Counted from the first letter of the stretch, positions 1-8,195 are shown. The stretch: 64,000 nt of DNA from Alkalibacterium thalassium (GCF_900101165.1 NZ_FNFK01000003.1:1-64000), one strand, 5' to 3'. Notes: generated from the sequence alone by a model not told the origin. Program-made: numbers and translations.

Positions 1-204
1 CATTATTCCCTTTCCATCGAAAAAAACACCTGCCACACACAGGTCGTCCTTGCACGTGCCCGCCCCTCCAATGCGTTGGCAAAAATAAAGTTCTATCTTT
101 ATCGATTCATCCGAGGGGTCAGCAAGATTCTTTCCTATGATACCGCAGGTATCAAATACTTCCATCGGATTGAACAGCGATCAAGTCAACTGTCTTTGTG
201 GTAA
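1..204 (+). CDS. C-terminal fragment of an unidentified protein (starts before the window)
   Basis: Frame 1 is open from the first base to a TAA at 202-204, giving 67 residues without a start inside the window. The peptide is basic, with many Arg, Lys and aromatic residues in its second half, and ends Q-L-S-L-W. A tail of this kind would suit a transposase or another nucleic-acid enzyme, but I do not recognise the family. A random open stretch of this length is not very rare, so the gene itself is uncertain. It points towards ezrA (convergent), and no clear terminator of its own follows before the ezrA terminator hairpin. Confidence 0.35.
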   Translation, partial: HYSLSIEKNTCHTQVVLARARPSNALAKIKFYLYRFIRGVSKILSYDTAGIKYFHRIEQRSSQLSLW

Positions 205-396
205 ATGGCGAACTTAACTGTTTTTTTAACGCGCTGAAAAGGGCGTTCTATTTGTGTGTCTTCTTACAGTGTTTCAAAGAAATTCATACCAGTGTTCCAT
301 TGCCTTCCTCCTACATGCTCGATTTAGAGGCTGCCCTGACGTAAAAAGGGCAAATTCAAATTGGACTGGTGTATTACCCGCAGTATGCTGACCGTG
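205..396. other. Intergenic stretch, no recognised content
   Basis: This stretch lies between the ORF fragment at the window edge and the ezrA terminator. It has no frame of useful length with a ribosome binding site and no RNA gene that I can recognise. It may be the remnant of a mobile element or a decayed gene, but nothing in the sequence proves that. Confidence 0.3.
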
Positions 397-425
397 AAAA
401 AAGCCAGTACTAGACTGACTTTTCC
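397..425 (-). terminator. ezrA transcription terminator
   Basis: On the minus strand a stem pairs 414-423 with 399-408 around a 5-base loop, with one G-U pair, and is followed by a run of T. It begins about 15 bases after the ezrA stop codon. Confidence 0.75.
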
Positions 426-438
426 CGTAAATTAAGTT

Positions 439-2157
439 TTAATCATACGATTTATCTTTTTTATACTCTTCGGATAGGGTCTGATATGCACCAGGCTCAA
501 TTGTTTCCAGTTTTTCTCTGACCATTTTAAGGGCAGTTTTATAATCATACTCATCCAGGAAGAGCGATTCACTGTATTTGATTGTCTCGATTACTTCTGG
601 ATGTTCGTCTTTATGTCTGTATAGGCGCTGGCTGGTCAGTTCTGTCAGGAGAGCTTCATCGACGATCGCGTCGGTCTGGTCTGCCAGTGATTCGATATCG
701 TCTTCACACATTTTATGAAGTGATAGCACCTCTTTCAGATTTAGACGAGGTCTGGCGAGTTCCTTGGATAAAGCCTCCAGGTGATCTGTTGTGTAGAAAA
801 AGAGATCCAGAAAAGCTTTCGGCAGACCTGGAAGATGCTTGCTTTCAATGTAACGTTTCATTTCCCTTAATGCCATTTCCATTTCTTCAATATCCGTTTT
901 GATCTGCAGCTCTTTCTCTCTATAAGAATAGAGCTGTTTCGACATTGTCTCATAAGTTCGGGACACGTTCTCCAACTGCTCGAAGCTCTTTTTAAGTAAC
1001 CCTTCTGCAGTGGAGTACGGTATTTGTTCTTCTGAAAGCTTTGCTTCTACCTCACCGATCAGTTTGACTTGTTCTTTTAGGGCCTCTTTCAGGTCTTTAT
1101 ACTGATTCTCCTCATTCTGATAGAGGGTATAGCTCTGGTTGATCCGGTCAAGTTCAAAGCCCATTTCACGATTTTGCTCCTGAACGTACAATATGATTTT
1201 CTTTAGTTTCTTTATTAAAGTGTTTACCGATGCCTTGGATTCAATTTCAGTTTCCATAAGATCGTATAAGTCATTGATCTCTATTTCGACAGCTTCACTT
1301 TTAGAATCTGCTTTTTTAATATCCAGTTCCTCAACATGAGATTTCAGTTCAATGATATCATTATCGAGCTTGTTTAGCTTATTTTCCATTTCATTTGCTT
1401 CTGGAAAGAGATACCCTTGTTCAGTCAGAGTTCTGTACCCTTCGACTATCTCTTCTTTCTGTTTGATATAGGACGTGTTGATCGTCTCGATAAGTTCAGG
1501 AATACGACTCATTAGCTTTTCCATCGCTGACATCTCTTTATCCAGTTTGGATACAATTAGCTTAGCTTCTTCGTGATCTCCCGATGCTGTCAGATCGGAA
1601 AATGAGGTGAACTTGGATTCAATGTCACCCAGTTTGTCTTCGAGATTATTGATGCTGCCGCCAAAAGTAAAGCTGTTCACGAGCAGTTCTTTTCTGATTT
1701 TATGGTACCTTTTCTTAATGGCATCGACTTTTTTCAGATTCGCTTCTTCACGCTGCAGCAGTTCATCGATCGTACTGACTATCTGCTTGACATCTTCTTC
1801 AATAGCTTTCAGCGATTCATCTGCTCTGTTCTGATGGTCTGAAGCCTGCTTGAACCGGTAACGATCTGTGGCTTGTTCGGCATCAAATAAAAACGCCTCT
1901 ACTTCTGGGAGTCGTTCATCATTGATCAAGTTCACCTTTCTGACAGCCATTTCAGCTGATGCTTTAGATTGGCCGCTAATTGCCATTCTTTCAAGCTTAT
2001 CTGCTTTCTCATTAGGCAGATAACTGAATACGTCCTTTTTTTTGTGATCCAGTCGGTCGATATCAGTATAATGTGTTTTCTTGAGGTAATATGTACTGAA
2101 ATACACTATCACTGCAAGTATGACGATGCTGATCGCTACGACAATTTCGATTGTCAT
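439..2157 (-). CDS. ezrA: Septation ring formation regulator EzrA
   Basis: EzrA is a membrane-anchored negative regulator of FtsZ ring assembly and a scaffold of the Firmicutes divisome. The 572-residue product matches the usual length. One N-terminal membrane segment (about residues 3-22) is followed by a cytoplasmic part that is almost entirely charged, heptad-rich coiled coil, as expected for the spectrin-like EzrA fold. The ATG is preceded by GGAGGG at proper distance. The gene is divergent from the fRMsr gene at 2289, the same neighbourhood as in Bacillus (ezrA beside ytsP and rpsD). An extended -10 (TG-A-TATACT) is seen upstream. The identification is secure; nothing looks damaged. Confidence 0.95.
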   Translation of the reverse strand: MTIEIVVAISIVILAVIVYFSTYYLKKTHYTDIDRLDHKKKDVFSYLPNEKADKLERMAISGQSKASAEMAVRKVNLINDERLPEVEAFLFDAEQATDRYRFKQASDHQNRADESLKAIEEDVKQIVSTIDELLQREEANLKKVDAIKKRYHKIRKELLVNSFTFGGSINNLEDKLGDIESKFTSFSDLTASGDHEEAKLIVSKLDKEMSAMEKLMSRIPELIETINTSYIKQKEEIVEGYRTLTEQGYLFPEANEMENKLNKLDNDIIELKSHVEELDIKKADSKSEAVEIEINDLYDLMETEIESKASVNTLIKKLKKIILYVQEQNREMGFELDRINQSYTLYQNEENQYKDLKEALKEQVKLIGEVEAKLSEEQIPYSTAEGLLKKSFEQLENVSRTYETMSKQLYSYREKELQIKTDIEEMEMALREMKRYIESKHLPGLPKAFLDLFFYTTDHLEALSKELARPRLNLKEVLSLHKMCEDDIESLADQTDAIVDEALLTELTSQRLYRHKDEHPEVIETIKYSESLFLDEYDYKTALKMVREKLETIEPGAYQTLSEEYKKDKSYD

Positions 2158-2209
2158 TTTATTCCCTCCAGCAGTAGATACGAGAGTCTACCATTGTTCT
2201 CTTTTATAT

Positions 2210-2218
2210 AGTATATCA
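2210..2218 (-). promoter_or_regulatory. Putative extended -10 promoter of ezrA
   Basis: On the minus strand TATACT (2210-2215) is preceded by TGA, forming an extended -10 element about 55 bases before the ezrA start. No good -35 is present, which is acceptable for this promoter class. Confidence 0.5.
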
Positions 2219-2233
2219 AACTTAGAACAATTA

Positions 2234-2242
2234 TGTTATACT
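2234..2242 (+). promoter_or_regulatory. Putative extended -10 promoter of the fRMsr gene
   Basis: TGTTATACT is a TG-N-TATACT extended -10 element, 46 bases before the start codon at 2289. It lies back to back with the ezrA promoter. Confidence 0.55.
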
Positions 2243-2288
2243 AGCAAGCAAATTCTAAAAAAAAACATAGTAGCGAAAGGAAAGAATC

Positions 2289-2747
2289 ATGGGGAAAGAA
2301 CTGAATTATATGATAAATAAGCAGCTTCAAGCTGTTTTGGCAGATGAGCCTAACCTTATAGCCAATCTCAGCAATGCCTCTGCTCTGCTTTTTGATCACT
2401 TGACAGACGTAAACTGGGCTGGCTTCTACTTGTGGGATACAACTGATCAGGAACTCGTCCTGGGTCCTTTCCAGGGTAAAGTAGCTTGCGTTCGAATAAA
2501 GGACGGCAGCGGAGTATGCGGCACAGCCTTTAAGAACGAAGAAACGATTGTCGTTCCTGATGTTCATCAGTTTCCAGGTCATATTGCCTGTGATGCAGCC
2601 AGTGAGTCAGAAATTGTAGTTCCGCTTATCAAAGACGGTAGAAAAATCGGTGTCCTTGATATTGATGCGCCAATCAAGAATCGTTTCTCGCAAGATGACA
2701 AAAAAATGCTGGAAGAATTCTGTAATGTTCTCCTCGAAGCTCTTTAA
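2289..2747 (+). CDS. msrC: Free methionine-(R)-sulfoxide reductase, GAF domain
   Basis: fRMsr reduces free methionine-R-sulfoxide with thioredoxin-type electron donors, an antioxidant repair role in the cytoplasm. The 152-residue protein is a single GAF domain. It keeps the three redox cysteines of the YebR/YtsP family: Cys67, Cys77 and Cys101, spaced 10 and 24 residues apart exactly as in E. coli YebR (Cys84, 94, 118). The motif around Cys77 (G-S-G-V-C-G-T-A) is typical. The start codon follows a GAAAGGAAAG ribosome binding site. It is monocistronic, between ezrA (divergent) and rpsD (convergent), with a strong terminator behind it. Confidence 0.92.
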   Translation: MGKELNYMINKQLQAVLADEPNLIANLSNASALLFDHLTDVNWAGFYLWDTTDQELVLGPFQGKVACVRIKDGSGVCGTAFKNEETIVVPDVHQFPGHIACDAASESEIVVPLIKDGRKIGVLDIDAPIKNRFSQDDKKMLEEFCNVLLEAL

Positions 2748-2769
2748 TTCTGACGTGTCCAGTCAATCT

Positions 2770-2809
2770 AAAAAAGCCTTCTGTCGATTTAATGACAGAA
2801 GGCTTTTTT
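2770..2809. terminator. Bidirectional terminator between fRMsr gene and rpsD
   Basis: A perfect 16-base stem (2770-2785 with 2794-2809) has A-runs on the left and T-runs on the right, so it can stop transcripts from both converging genes. Confidence 0.9.
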
Positions 2810-2826
2810 ATACTGTTAATATCGGA

Positions 2827-3432
2827 TTATCTGTTGTAGTACTCAACGATAAACGCTTCATCGATTTCAGCAGGCATTTCTTCACGCAGTGGTAGACGTG
2901 TAAGAGATCCTTCAAGTTTTTCATCGTCGAACGTAATAAAGTCCGGACGACCAAAAATAGATTCAACTGATTCTTTGATAATTTTAAGGTTTTTAGATTT
3001 TTCACGAACACCGACTACATCTCCAACTGATACGTGGAATGATGGAATATCGACACGTTTGCCGTTTACAGTGATGTGGCCGTGGTTTACAAGCTGACGA
3101 GCCTGACGACGAGTAGTCGCAAGTCCAAGTCTGTAAACAACGTTATCTAGACGCTGTTCAAGCAGCACCATGAAGTTGACACCGTGCTTACCTTCACGAA
3201 TTTTACCTGCTTTAGTGAACAAGTTGAAGAATTGACGTTCGTTCAACCCGTACATGTAACGAAGTTTCTGTTTTTCTTTTAACTGCAGGCCGTATTCAGA
3301 TAGTTTGATACGCGCAGTAGGTCCGTGCTGACCTGGTGCATATGGACGTCTTGCCAGTTCTTTTCCGCTACCGGTCAAAGAGATGCCTAAACGTCTTGAT
3401 TTTTTCCATGATGGTCCTGTATATCTTGCCAT
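2827..3432 (-). CDS. rpsD: 30S ribosomal protein S4
   Basis: S4 nucleates assembly of the 30S body by binding 16S rRNA and, in Firmicutes, represses its own mRNA. The 201 residues match the Firmicutes length. The N-terminal part opens with M-A-R-Y-T-G-P and lacks zinc-binding cysteines. The S4 RNA-binding domain is at about residues 90-150, including the R-L-D-N-V-V-Y-R-L and N-G-H-I-T-V-N-G motifs. A TGGAGGAAAC ribosome binding site precedes the ATG. It stands alone, as in Bacillus, with a consensus-like promoter and a leader of about 200 bases that probably carries the autoregulatory S4 site. Confidence 0.98.
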   Translation of the reverse strand: MARYTGPSWKKSRRLGISLTGSGKELARRPYAPGQHGPTARIKLSEYGLQLKEKQKLRYMYGLNERQFFNLFTKAGKIREGKHGVNFMVLLEQRLDNVVYRLGLATTRRQARQLVNHGHITVNGKRVDIPSFHVSVGDVVGVREKSKNLKIIKESVESIFGRPDFITFDDEKLEGSLTRLPLREEMPAEIDEAFIVEYYNR

Positions 3433-3636
3433 TTTGGGTTTCCTCCATTTAAATTGTTGTCAGTTTTATTCAAAAACTGCAATGGAGTAAAATAACGAAT
3501 GGAAGCTCAATAATACGTGCAGTTTCTTTTCAATCTTCACCAATTGCAGCCGCTGGTTACACAATTGCGCTCATATGATTCACATGGCAAGAAACTGTTG
3601 ACGCGGTTACCACTTCCCGCTGCGATATTTTACACA
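3433..3636 (-). ncRNA. 5' leader of rpsD mRNA, probable S4 autoregulatory site
   Basis: About 200 bases separate the predicted transcription start (near 3636) from the rpsD start codon and contain no reading frame. Bacillus rpsD has a leader where S4 binds and represses translation, so the same role is likely here. This is inferred from position and length; I did not match a defined secondary structure. Confidence 0.55.
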
Positions 3637-3642
3637 AAGGTC

Positions 3643-3671
3643 AGTATACCGATAATAAATCGGGAAGTCAA
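3643..3671 (-). promoter_or_regulatory. rpsD promoter
   Basis: On the minus strand TTGACT (3666-3671) and TATACT (3643-3648) are separated by 17 bases, a strong sigma-A promoter shape. Confidence 0.85.
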
Positions 3672-3695
3672 GGTAATTGGGACATTTAGATAAAA

Positions 3696-3726
3696 TAAAA
3701 ACTGGAGTTATTGGCCCCAGCTTTTA
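3696..3726 (-). terminator. Terminator of the baeRF gene
   Basis: On the minus strand a CTGG/CCAG-based stem with A and T flanks and a T-run lies 18 bases after the stop codon at 3744. Confidence 0.7.
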
Positions 3727-3743
3727 CTCTTATTCTTTATTAA

Positions 3744-4877
3744 TCAGAATCTTAAAGTTGCAGCAATACCTGTATCTGAAGGCATACTGGCTTTTTCCAG
3801 AACATAGACGTCTCCTTTAGTCTTGAGTACGTTATGAACAAGCTGGTTGACATACTTTTTAGTTTCTGTGCTTTCCTGGTACTGTCCGTTCTCATCAAGT
3901 TCACCATGGACCTGGTAATCGTCTTCGATCAGAAGAACGTCGATTTTCCCTTGAATACTTGCCATTCCCAAGTCGTTATACTGGGCTTCAAGTCTATATT
4001 CAGGTGTCGTTTCATTGAATTTCTCAACGAGTTTCTTGTATCTGCGGTTAATGATCTCATCCACCACTTCAGAAGTATGAGATTGAATCTCATTAAACGA
4101 TAACTGCGATGGAGATGCTTCAATACGCGTTTCGTCAAGGTATTCATTTTTTGACAAACGTTCAAAATCAGCTATATTTTTCGGCAGAGCGAACAGGACT
4201 AAAGGCAGTTCTGTCGGCTTAGAATAATGTTCATATACATACTTATCAACTTTACGGAAATAATTCTCCTGGTCGATCTCAACTTCATTGCTCTTCTCGT
4301 TATGTCCGTGAAAGACTCCACCACTGTTTCCTTCACTTCCATTATAAGATCCAACATTGAGCTCTCCACCAGTCAGTTCGTCCCCTAAAGCTTTAGTCAG
4401 TGTGTCAGGGGCCTCTTCAGGCAGATCTATTTCCTGCAGTTTATTTCGTCTGCCGTTGTATAAACTGAATTTATCATGATTAAGGGCCAGCAGGTGATAG
4501 TAGCTCACGTACTGGAAATTGGCGATCAATGGTAAGACATATGGTTGTTCAGCTACTACTGTACCAGTGTGAATCGGCACACTTAAGCGGTAGTAGTAGA
4601 CTTCGTCCGGGGTGACATAAAAAACGACACTTTGAGTCATCTGTCTCCAGAAATCTGAATGATCCACAAGAGGCTTCACTTTTTCGAGTAACGTATTGCA
4701 GTATTTCTCATCATACAACTCACAGAGTTTAGTTTTTGCCTCTTTCAGTAAATTCTGGAACTGAATCTGGTTCGCTTCGATTTCTACTGCATTCGATTCG
4801 TTGTTCAGTGAGATCGAAACGACTACCTCGTACTCTTTAAGCAGTTCGTCTGTCGGGAATGTTAAAAGTTCTTGCAT
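3744..4877 (-). CDS. baeRF-family protein (bacterial archaeo-eukaryotic release-factor domain)
   Basis: The protein ends in D-T-G-I-A-A-T-L-R-F, the C-terminal signature I associate with baeRF proteins, bacterial relatives of the eRF1/Dom34 release-factor and pelota fold with a proposed ribosome-linked role. A central acidic and glycine-rich linker (about residues 165-195) separates two conserved halves, and the family's G-H-N-E-like loop appears near residue 192. The longest frame begins at 4919 without a ribosome binding site; the internal ATG at 4877 follows GGAAGGTGA, so I use it (377 residues). It is transcribed alone from its own promoter. The exact biochemical activity is unknown and I cannot assign the subfamily. 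Confidence 0.7.
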   Translation of the reverse strand: MQELLTFPTDELLKEYEVVVSISLNNESNAVEIEANQIQFQNLLKEAKTKLCELYDEKYCNTLLEKVKPLVDHSDFWRQMTQSVVFYVTPDEVYYYRLSVPIHTGTVVAEQPYVLPLIANFQYVSYYHLLALNHDKFSLYNGRRNKLQEIDLPEEAPDTLTKALGDELTGGELNVGSYNGSEGNSGGVFHGHNEKSNEVEIDQENYFRKVDKYVYEHYSKPTELPLVLFALPKNIADFERLSKNEYLDETRIEASPSQLSFNEIQSHTSEVVDEIINRRYKKLVEKFNETTPEYRLEAQYNDLGMASIQGKIDVLLIEDDYQVHGELDENGQYQESTETKKYVNQLVHNVLKTKGDVYVLEKASMPSDTGIAATLRF

Positions 4878-4943
4878 ATGCGTCACCTTCCATTCATTAT
4901 TCTCTTCACTGAGAAGCATCTCAATAAAGAGTGCTATATGTAC

Positions 4944-4972
4944 ATCATAGCTAATACACTAATAAATGTCTA
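4944..4972 (-). promoter_or_regulatory. Promoter of the baeRF gene
   Basis: On the minus strand TAGACA (4967-4972) and TATGAT (4944-4949) are separated by 17 bases. The predicted transcript starts near 4937, downstream of the alternative upstream ATG only by a short distance, which still agrees with the start at 4877. Confidence 0.7.
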
Positions 4973-5007
4973 AGAATATGCTGAGTATACTTACAAATAA
5001 AAAAGGC

Positions 5008-5583
5008 CTATGAAGACTGGACTTGTTCATTAACCGGTATGTTCTTGATGATACGTGCCGGCACTCCACCGATCACAACATTGTCAGGAAAGACGCCATT
5101 GACTACAGCTCCAGCAGCAACAACTACATTATTTCCCAGTTCAGAGCCGCCTACGATCGTCGCATCTGCTCCGATCCAACAGTTATCCCCCACAGTCACT
5201 GGTCTCCCGAATTCATACCCTGAATTCCGTTCTGCTGGTAGTAGAGGATGTTCAGGTGTAACAATACTGACTCCCGGCCCGAGCATCGCATTCTTTCCAA
5301 TGCGAATAGGGCAGACATCCAGAAAGACACAGTTGAAATTGGCATAAAAATTTTCCCCAACATGTATATTGTAGCCATAATCTACACGTACAGTCGGTTC
5401 TACTTTAATAGTTTCCCCAGTTGTTCCGAACAGATCCTTGATGATTCGCTTTCTCTCTTCATCCGTATCAGCTCTATTAAAGTCCTGAGCTCTATCGTGG
5501 CCTTTTCGTCTTCCTTTTACAAGTTCAGGATCAGATGGATCATACATCTCTCCTGCTTTCATCTTATCTTTCTCTGACTGCAT
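5008..5583 (-). CDS. Sugar O-acetyltransferase (maltose/galactoside acetyltransferase family)
   Basis: This is an acetyl-CoA dependent enzyme of the left-handed beta-helix MAT/GAT group that acetylates sugars such as maltose or galactosides. An N-terminal Mac domain (about residues 5-58, with K-M-K-A-G-E-M-Y) precedes hexapeptide repeats from about residue 60 to 185. The catalytic histidine is His112 in T-P-E-H-P-L, and the C-terminal G-V-P-A-R-I-I coil closes the helix. The length of 191 residues fits. It sits 20 bases after yktB on the same strand, probably one transcript. The physiological acceptor is not visible from sequence. Confidence 0.88.
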   Translation of the reverse strand: MQSEKDKMKAGEMYDPSDPELVKGRRKGHDRAQDFNRADTDEERKRIIKDLFGTTGETIKVEPTVRVDYGYNIHVGENFYANFNCVFLDVCPIRIGKNAMLGPGVSIVTPEHPLLPAERNSGYEFGRPVTVGDNCWIGADATIVGGSELGNNVVVAAGAVVNGVFPDNVVIGGVPARIIKNIPVNEQVQSS

Positions 5584-5603
5584 ATGACAAACTCCTTTAT
5601 CCC

Positions 5604-6242
5604 TTAAATTAAGTCTTCGTTCTTCTGATGCACATCAATCAGGCCGGAATAGATAGGCATAAGATCGTCGAGTGTCTTTTTATAGAAGTCAAACTGTGCG
5701 TCTTTATCTGACAACTCTATACTATCTTCACGCATGATCTTACCTATCATAAACTCTCCTTTTTTCACTTTAAGCAGTCGCTTTAAAGTCTTTTCGATTG
5801 TTTCATCATCCGCCTTTTCAAGATCAGGTTTAGTATGATCAGGTGAAATAACATACTCCTCTGATAGATGATCGAACAACACCAGGTTTTCGAGAAGATG
5901 CTGACCCATGGCCTTTTCATGTACAGGGTTATCGATCAGTGACAGGAAGAGAAAAATATGGTCGCTGTTGATTCCCAGCTGGATATGCGGATACTTCTTG
6001 TAGCCTCTAGCATTTCCTCCAAGAGCACTCCACGTACTTTCCGGTGCATTAGCAGTTCTCCGTCTATGCTGGGCAATGTGAAAGCCTCCGTCAAATGCCG
6101 TCTGCGTATTCACATACGCTTTGAATTCATCACCGAACGACTGAAAAACAGGCTGGATCTGTTCTCTGATCAGTGCCATCCTCTCATCCAGTCCATCGAC
6201 TGAAAAAATACTGAAATGTTCTGGTTCGAAATAGTTTTCCAT
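5604..6242 (-). CDS. YktB-like protein (DUF1054, UPF0637)
   Basis: This protein belongs to the DUF1054 family (B. subtilis YktB), whose function is not known. Family traits visible here are the F-x-x-x-H-F and the W-x-A-L-G-G-x-x-R-G-Y-K-K-x-P-H-I-Q-L motifs (about residues 70-90) and the total length near 212. The longest frame starts at 6263, but AGGAGG stands just before the ATG at 6242, which also gives the usual M-x-x-x-F-x-x-x-x-F beginning. The sugar acetyltransferase follows 20 bases later. A metabolic or stress role cannot be inferred from the context. Confidence 0.85.
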   Translation of the reverse strand: MENYFEPEHFSIFSVDGLDERMALIREQIQPVFQSFGDEFKAYVNTQTAFDGGFHIAQHRRRTANAPESTWSALGGNARGYKKYPHIQLGINSDHIFLFLSLIDNPVHEKAMGQHLLENLVLFDHLSEEYVISPDHTKPDLEKADDETIEKTLKRLLKVKKGEFMIGKIMREDSIELSDKDAQFDFYKKTLDDLMPIYSGLIDVHQKNEDLI

Positions 6243-6360
6243 AACAACCTCCTGATTTATCATTGCCTTACTAGTGTATCAAAAAAGGAGAAAGGTTGCA
6301 GGATAAGTTCATCCCAAAAAAATGACTGGAAACTAAATACTGGCTATCTACCTGCTAACA

Positions 6361-6417
6361 AAAAAAGCCCGTTATATCACAAGGAGATGATAATGCCTCA
6401 CCTTGTGATATAACGGG
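6361..6417 (-). terminator. mtnN terminator with a perfect 17-bp stem
   Basis: Positions 6401-6417 pair without mismatch with 6368-6384, and on the minus strand the stem is followed by GC and seven T. It lies about 40 bases after the mtnN stop. Confidence 0.9.
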
Positions 6418-6459
6418 TTTCACAATATTAATAGAGATCAGCTGAACCGGTTTATCTGC

Positions 6460-7182
6460 TCATATAGATGACGAGTCGACCGAATCATTTTCTGCTGCTA
6501 ACTCAATATACCGAAGAACCATTTCTGCAGATTTTTTCCCAGCAGATTCGATAAATTCATTGAATGACACAGATGCTTCTTCATCTGCGACATCAGATAC
6601 TGCCCTTACAACAGCAAATGGAATATCGAACTGATAACACGTTTGAGCGACAGCCGTCCCTTCCATTTCTGTTACCAGTGCATCACTAAAATAAGCTTTG
6701 ATTTGCTGGATTGCAGATACATTGCTGATAAAGGAATCCCCACTCACTATCAGCCCGTCTTTAACTGTCCACTCAGTTTTTAAAGCCGCTGTTTTTAGAA
6801 CCTTTACTGTTCCAGCATCTGCTTCATAGTATTCAGGCATCTGGGGTATCTGACCGAATGCATACCCAAACGCTCTAGCATCGGCATCGTTATAGCTCAA
6901 TCTTGTTGAAATGACAAGATCACCTACTCTTAATCCTTCTCCTATGCCTCCGGCTGATCCTGTATTTATTACAGTATCAGCTTTAAATCTGTTGATCAGC
7001 AGAGTCGTGGCTATCGCTGCATTGACTTTTCCAATACCAGACTGTACTAGAACGACATTGGTTTGTCCTATCTTACCTTCAAAAAAAGTCTGATTCGCAA
7101 TCTCAGATTGACTCATGTCAGTCAACCGGTCGGTGAGCAATCGTATCTCCTGCTCCATCGCAGCTATAATTCCTAATTTCAT
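6460..7182 (-). CDS. mtnN: 5'-methylthioadenosine/S-adenosylhomocysteine nucleosidase
   Basis: MtnN (Pfs) cleaves adenine from methylthioadenosine and S-adenosylhomocysteine, feeding methyl-cycle recycling and giving the LuxS precursor. The catalytic and ribose-binding residues fall at the family positions Glu12, Glu174 (in T-E-M-E-G) and Asp197 (in S-D-V-A-D). The G-S-A-G-G-I-G motif is at about residues 75-81. The length of 240 is slightly longer than the E. coli enzyme because of a short acidic tail. The gene is the last of an operon after a Nudix hydrolase and a small membrane protein, an order also known from other lactic acid bacteria. Confidence 0.97.
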   Translation of the reverse strand: MKLGIIAAMEQEIRLLTDRLTDMSQSEIANQTFFEGKIGQTNVVLVQSGIGKVNAAIATTLLINRFKADTVINTGSAGGIGEGLRVGDLVISTRLSYNDADARAFGYAFGQIPQMPEYYEADAGTVKVLKTAALKTEWTVKDGLIVSGDSFISNVSAIQQIKAYFSDALVTEMEGTAVAQTCYQFDIPFAVVRAVSDVADEEASVSFNEFIESAGKKSAEMVLRYIELAAENDSVDSSSI

Positions 7183-7211
7183 TTAAACACCCTTTCAATA
7201 TAGTGACAAGA

Positions 7212-7457
7212 TCAGATAAAGAAAACGAATGACAGAACGATTACAAGCAGTAGCGCGACTATAATAATGGCCAGAGTAAGCTGTTTTTCCACTCTTCGGT
7301 ACTTCTCCATCTCATTCAGTCTTTTCTTTGATGTGCGCCCTTTTTTGGATAGTTTCCTTTCGATCTTGCGATTCTCAGATTTTCTTATTCTCCTTTCTTT
7401 CTTTTCTTTTTTTTCATCCAGTTGTTTCTGCTTTTTCAGCTCGCTTCTTGAAGACAT
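7212..7457 (-). CDS. Small basic protein with C-terminal membrane segment
   Basis: I do not recognise a named family. The 81-residue product has a strongly charged, Lys/Arg/Glu-rich helical first part (about residues 4-60) and a single hydrophobic C-terminal segment (about 61-80, with I-I-I-V-A-L-L-L-V-I-V-L), so it should be tail-anchored in the membrane with the basic part in the cytoplasm. The frame could start at 7466, but the ATG at 7457 has better spacing from TGAGGATG. It lies between nudF and mtnN with short gaps (11 and 29 bases), so it is cotranscribed. Small proteins at this place occur in related bacteria, function unknown. Confidence 0.75.
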   Translation of the reverse strand: MSSRSELKKQKQLDEKKEKKERRIRKSENRKIERKLSKKGRTSKKRLNEMEKYRRVEKQLTLAIIIVALLLVIVLSFVFFI

Positions 7458-7468
7458 TCTTATCATCC

Positions 7469-8023
7469 TCAGTCTTTCTTCATATTTTTTTTCATTTTCC
7501 AGTAGAACAAGGCGAAAACTGTCTTGGAATCCCTAAGTAAGCCTTGGTCATATAAATCCCAGGCTTCATCAAATGTGACGATCATTACTTCAACATTCTC
7601 GTCCTCATCCTGGGAGAGCGGATTCTCTGCTAAGTACAAATCGGTTGCTTCATAGATTTCAAGAAACTCATCTGTAAAACCTGGTGTACTATAAAAAGAA
7701 GTAACAAAATTAAGTCGATCCGATCTGTAGCCAGTTTCTTCTTCAAGTTCACGTGCAGCAGTTACAGAACCGCTGGTATCCGACTCGTCTTTCAATCCTG
7801 CAGGAATCTCAATACTGATCTGTTCGATCGCCTTACGATACTGCTTGACAAGTATGATTTCATTGTCATTGATAAAAGGAATCACCGCAGCTGCTCCATC
7901 ATGTCTGACGATTTCTCTCTGAGCCGTTTTCCCATTAGGCAGTCTGACTTCCTGTACCGTATATTCCGTAATATTTCCTTTATATACTGATGTTTCCTTG
8001 ATCGTTTCTTCTTTAAAATCCAT
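7469..8023 (-). CDS. nudF: ADP-ribose pyrophosphatase, Nudix hydrolase
   Basis: NudF splits ADP-ribose into AMP and ribose-5-phosphate, limiting free ADP-ribose from NAD turnover. The Nudix box lies at about residues 75-100, with the core A-A-R-E-L-E-E-E-T-G-Y binding the metal ions; the first acidic position of the box is Asp rather than Glu. The upstream part carries the I-P-A-G motif of this subfamily. The longest frame starts at 8038 without a ribosome binding site, whereas GAGGAGTG precedes the ATG at 8023 (184 residues). It is the first gene of the nudF-small protein-mtnN operon. Confidence 0.93.
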   Translation of the reverse strand: MDFKEETIKETSVYKGNITEYTVQEVRLPNGKTAQREIVRHDGAAAVIPFINDNEIILVKQYRKAIEQISIEIPAGLKDESDTSGSVTAARELEEETGYRSDRLNFVTSFYSTPGFTDEFLEIYEATDLYLAENPLSQDEDENVEVMIVTFDEAWDLYDQGLLRDSKTVFALFYWKMKKNMKKD

Positions 8024-8148
8024 AGGTCCACTCCTCACATACCGTTAATCATACAGGAATCACCAGCAATTTTCATCTTATAATTACCGTTCATATCCTG
8101 TTAAATCCATCTTAGGTCTTATGTCAATTCTACCAGATTTTGTGATAC

Positions 8149-8157
8149 TATATAGTT
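8149..8157 (+). promoter_or_regulatory. Putative extended -10 promoter of the xpaC-telA unit
   Basis: TG-A-TACTAT resembles an extended -10 element about 40 bases before the xpaC-like start. The -35 region is poor. Confidence 0.4.
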
Positions 8158-8195
8158 AGAATAAGCAATCGTTTCACCAGAATGGAGGATCAGCA

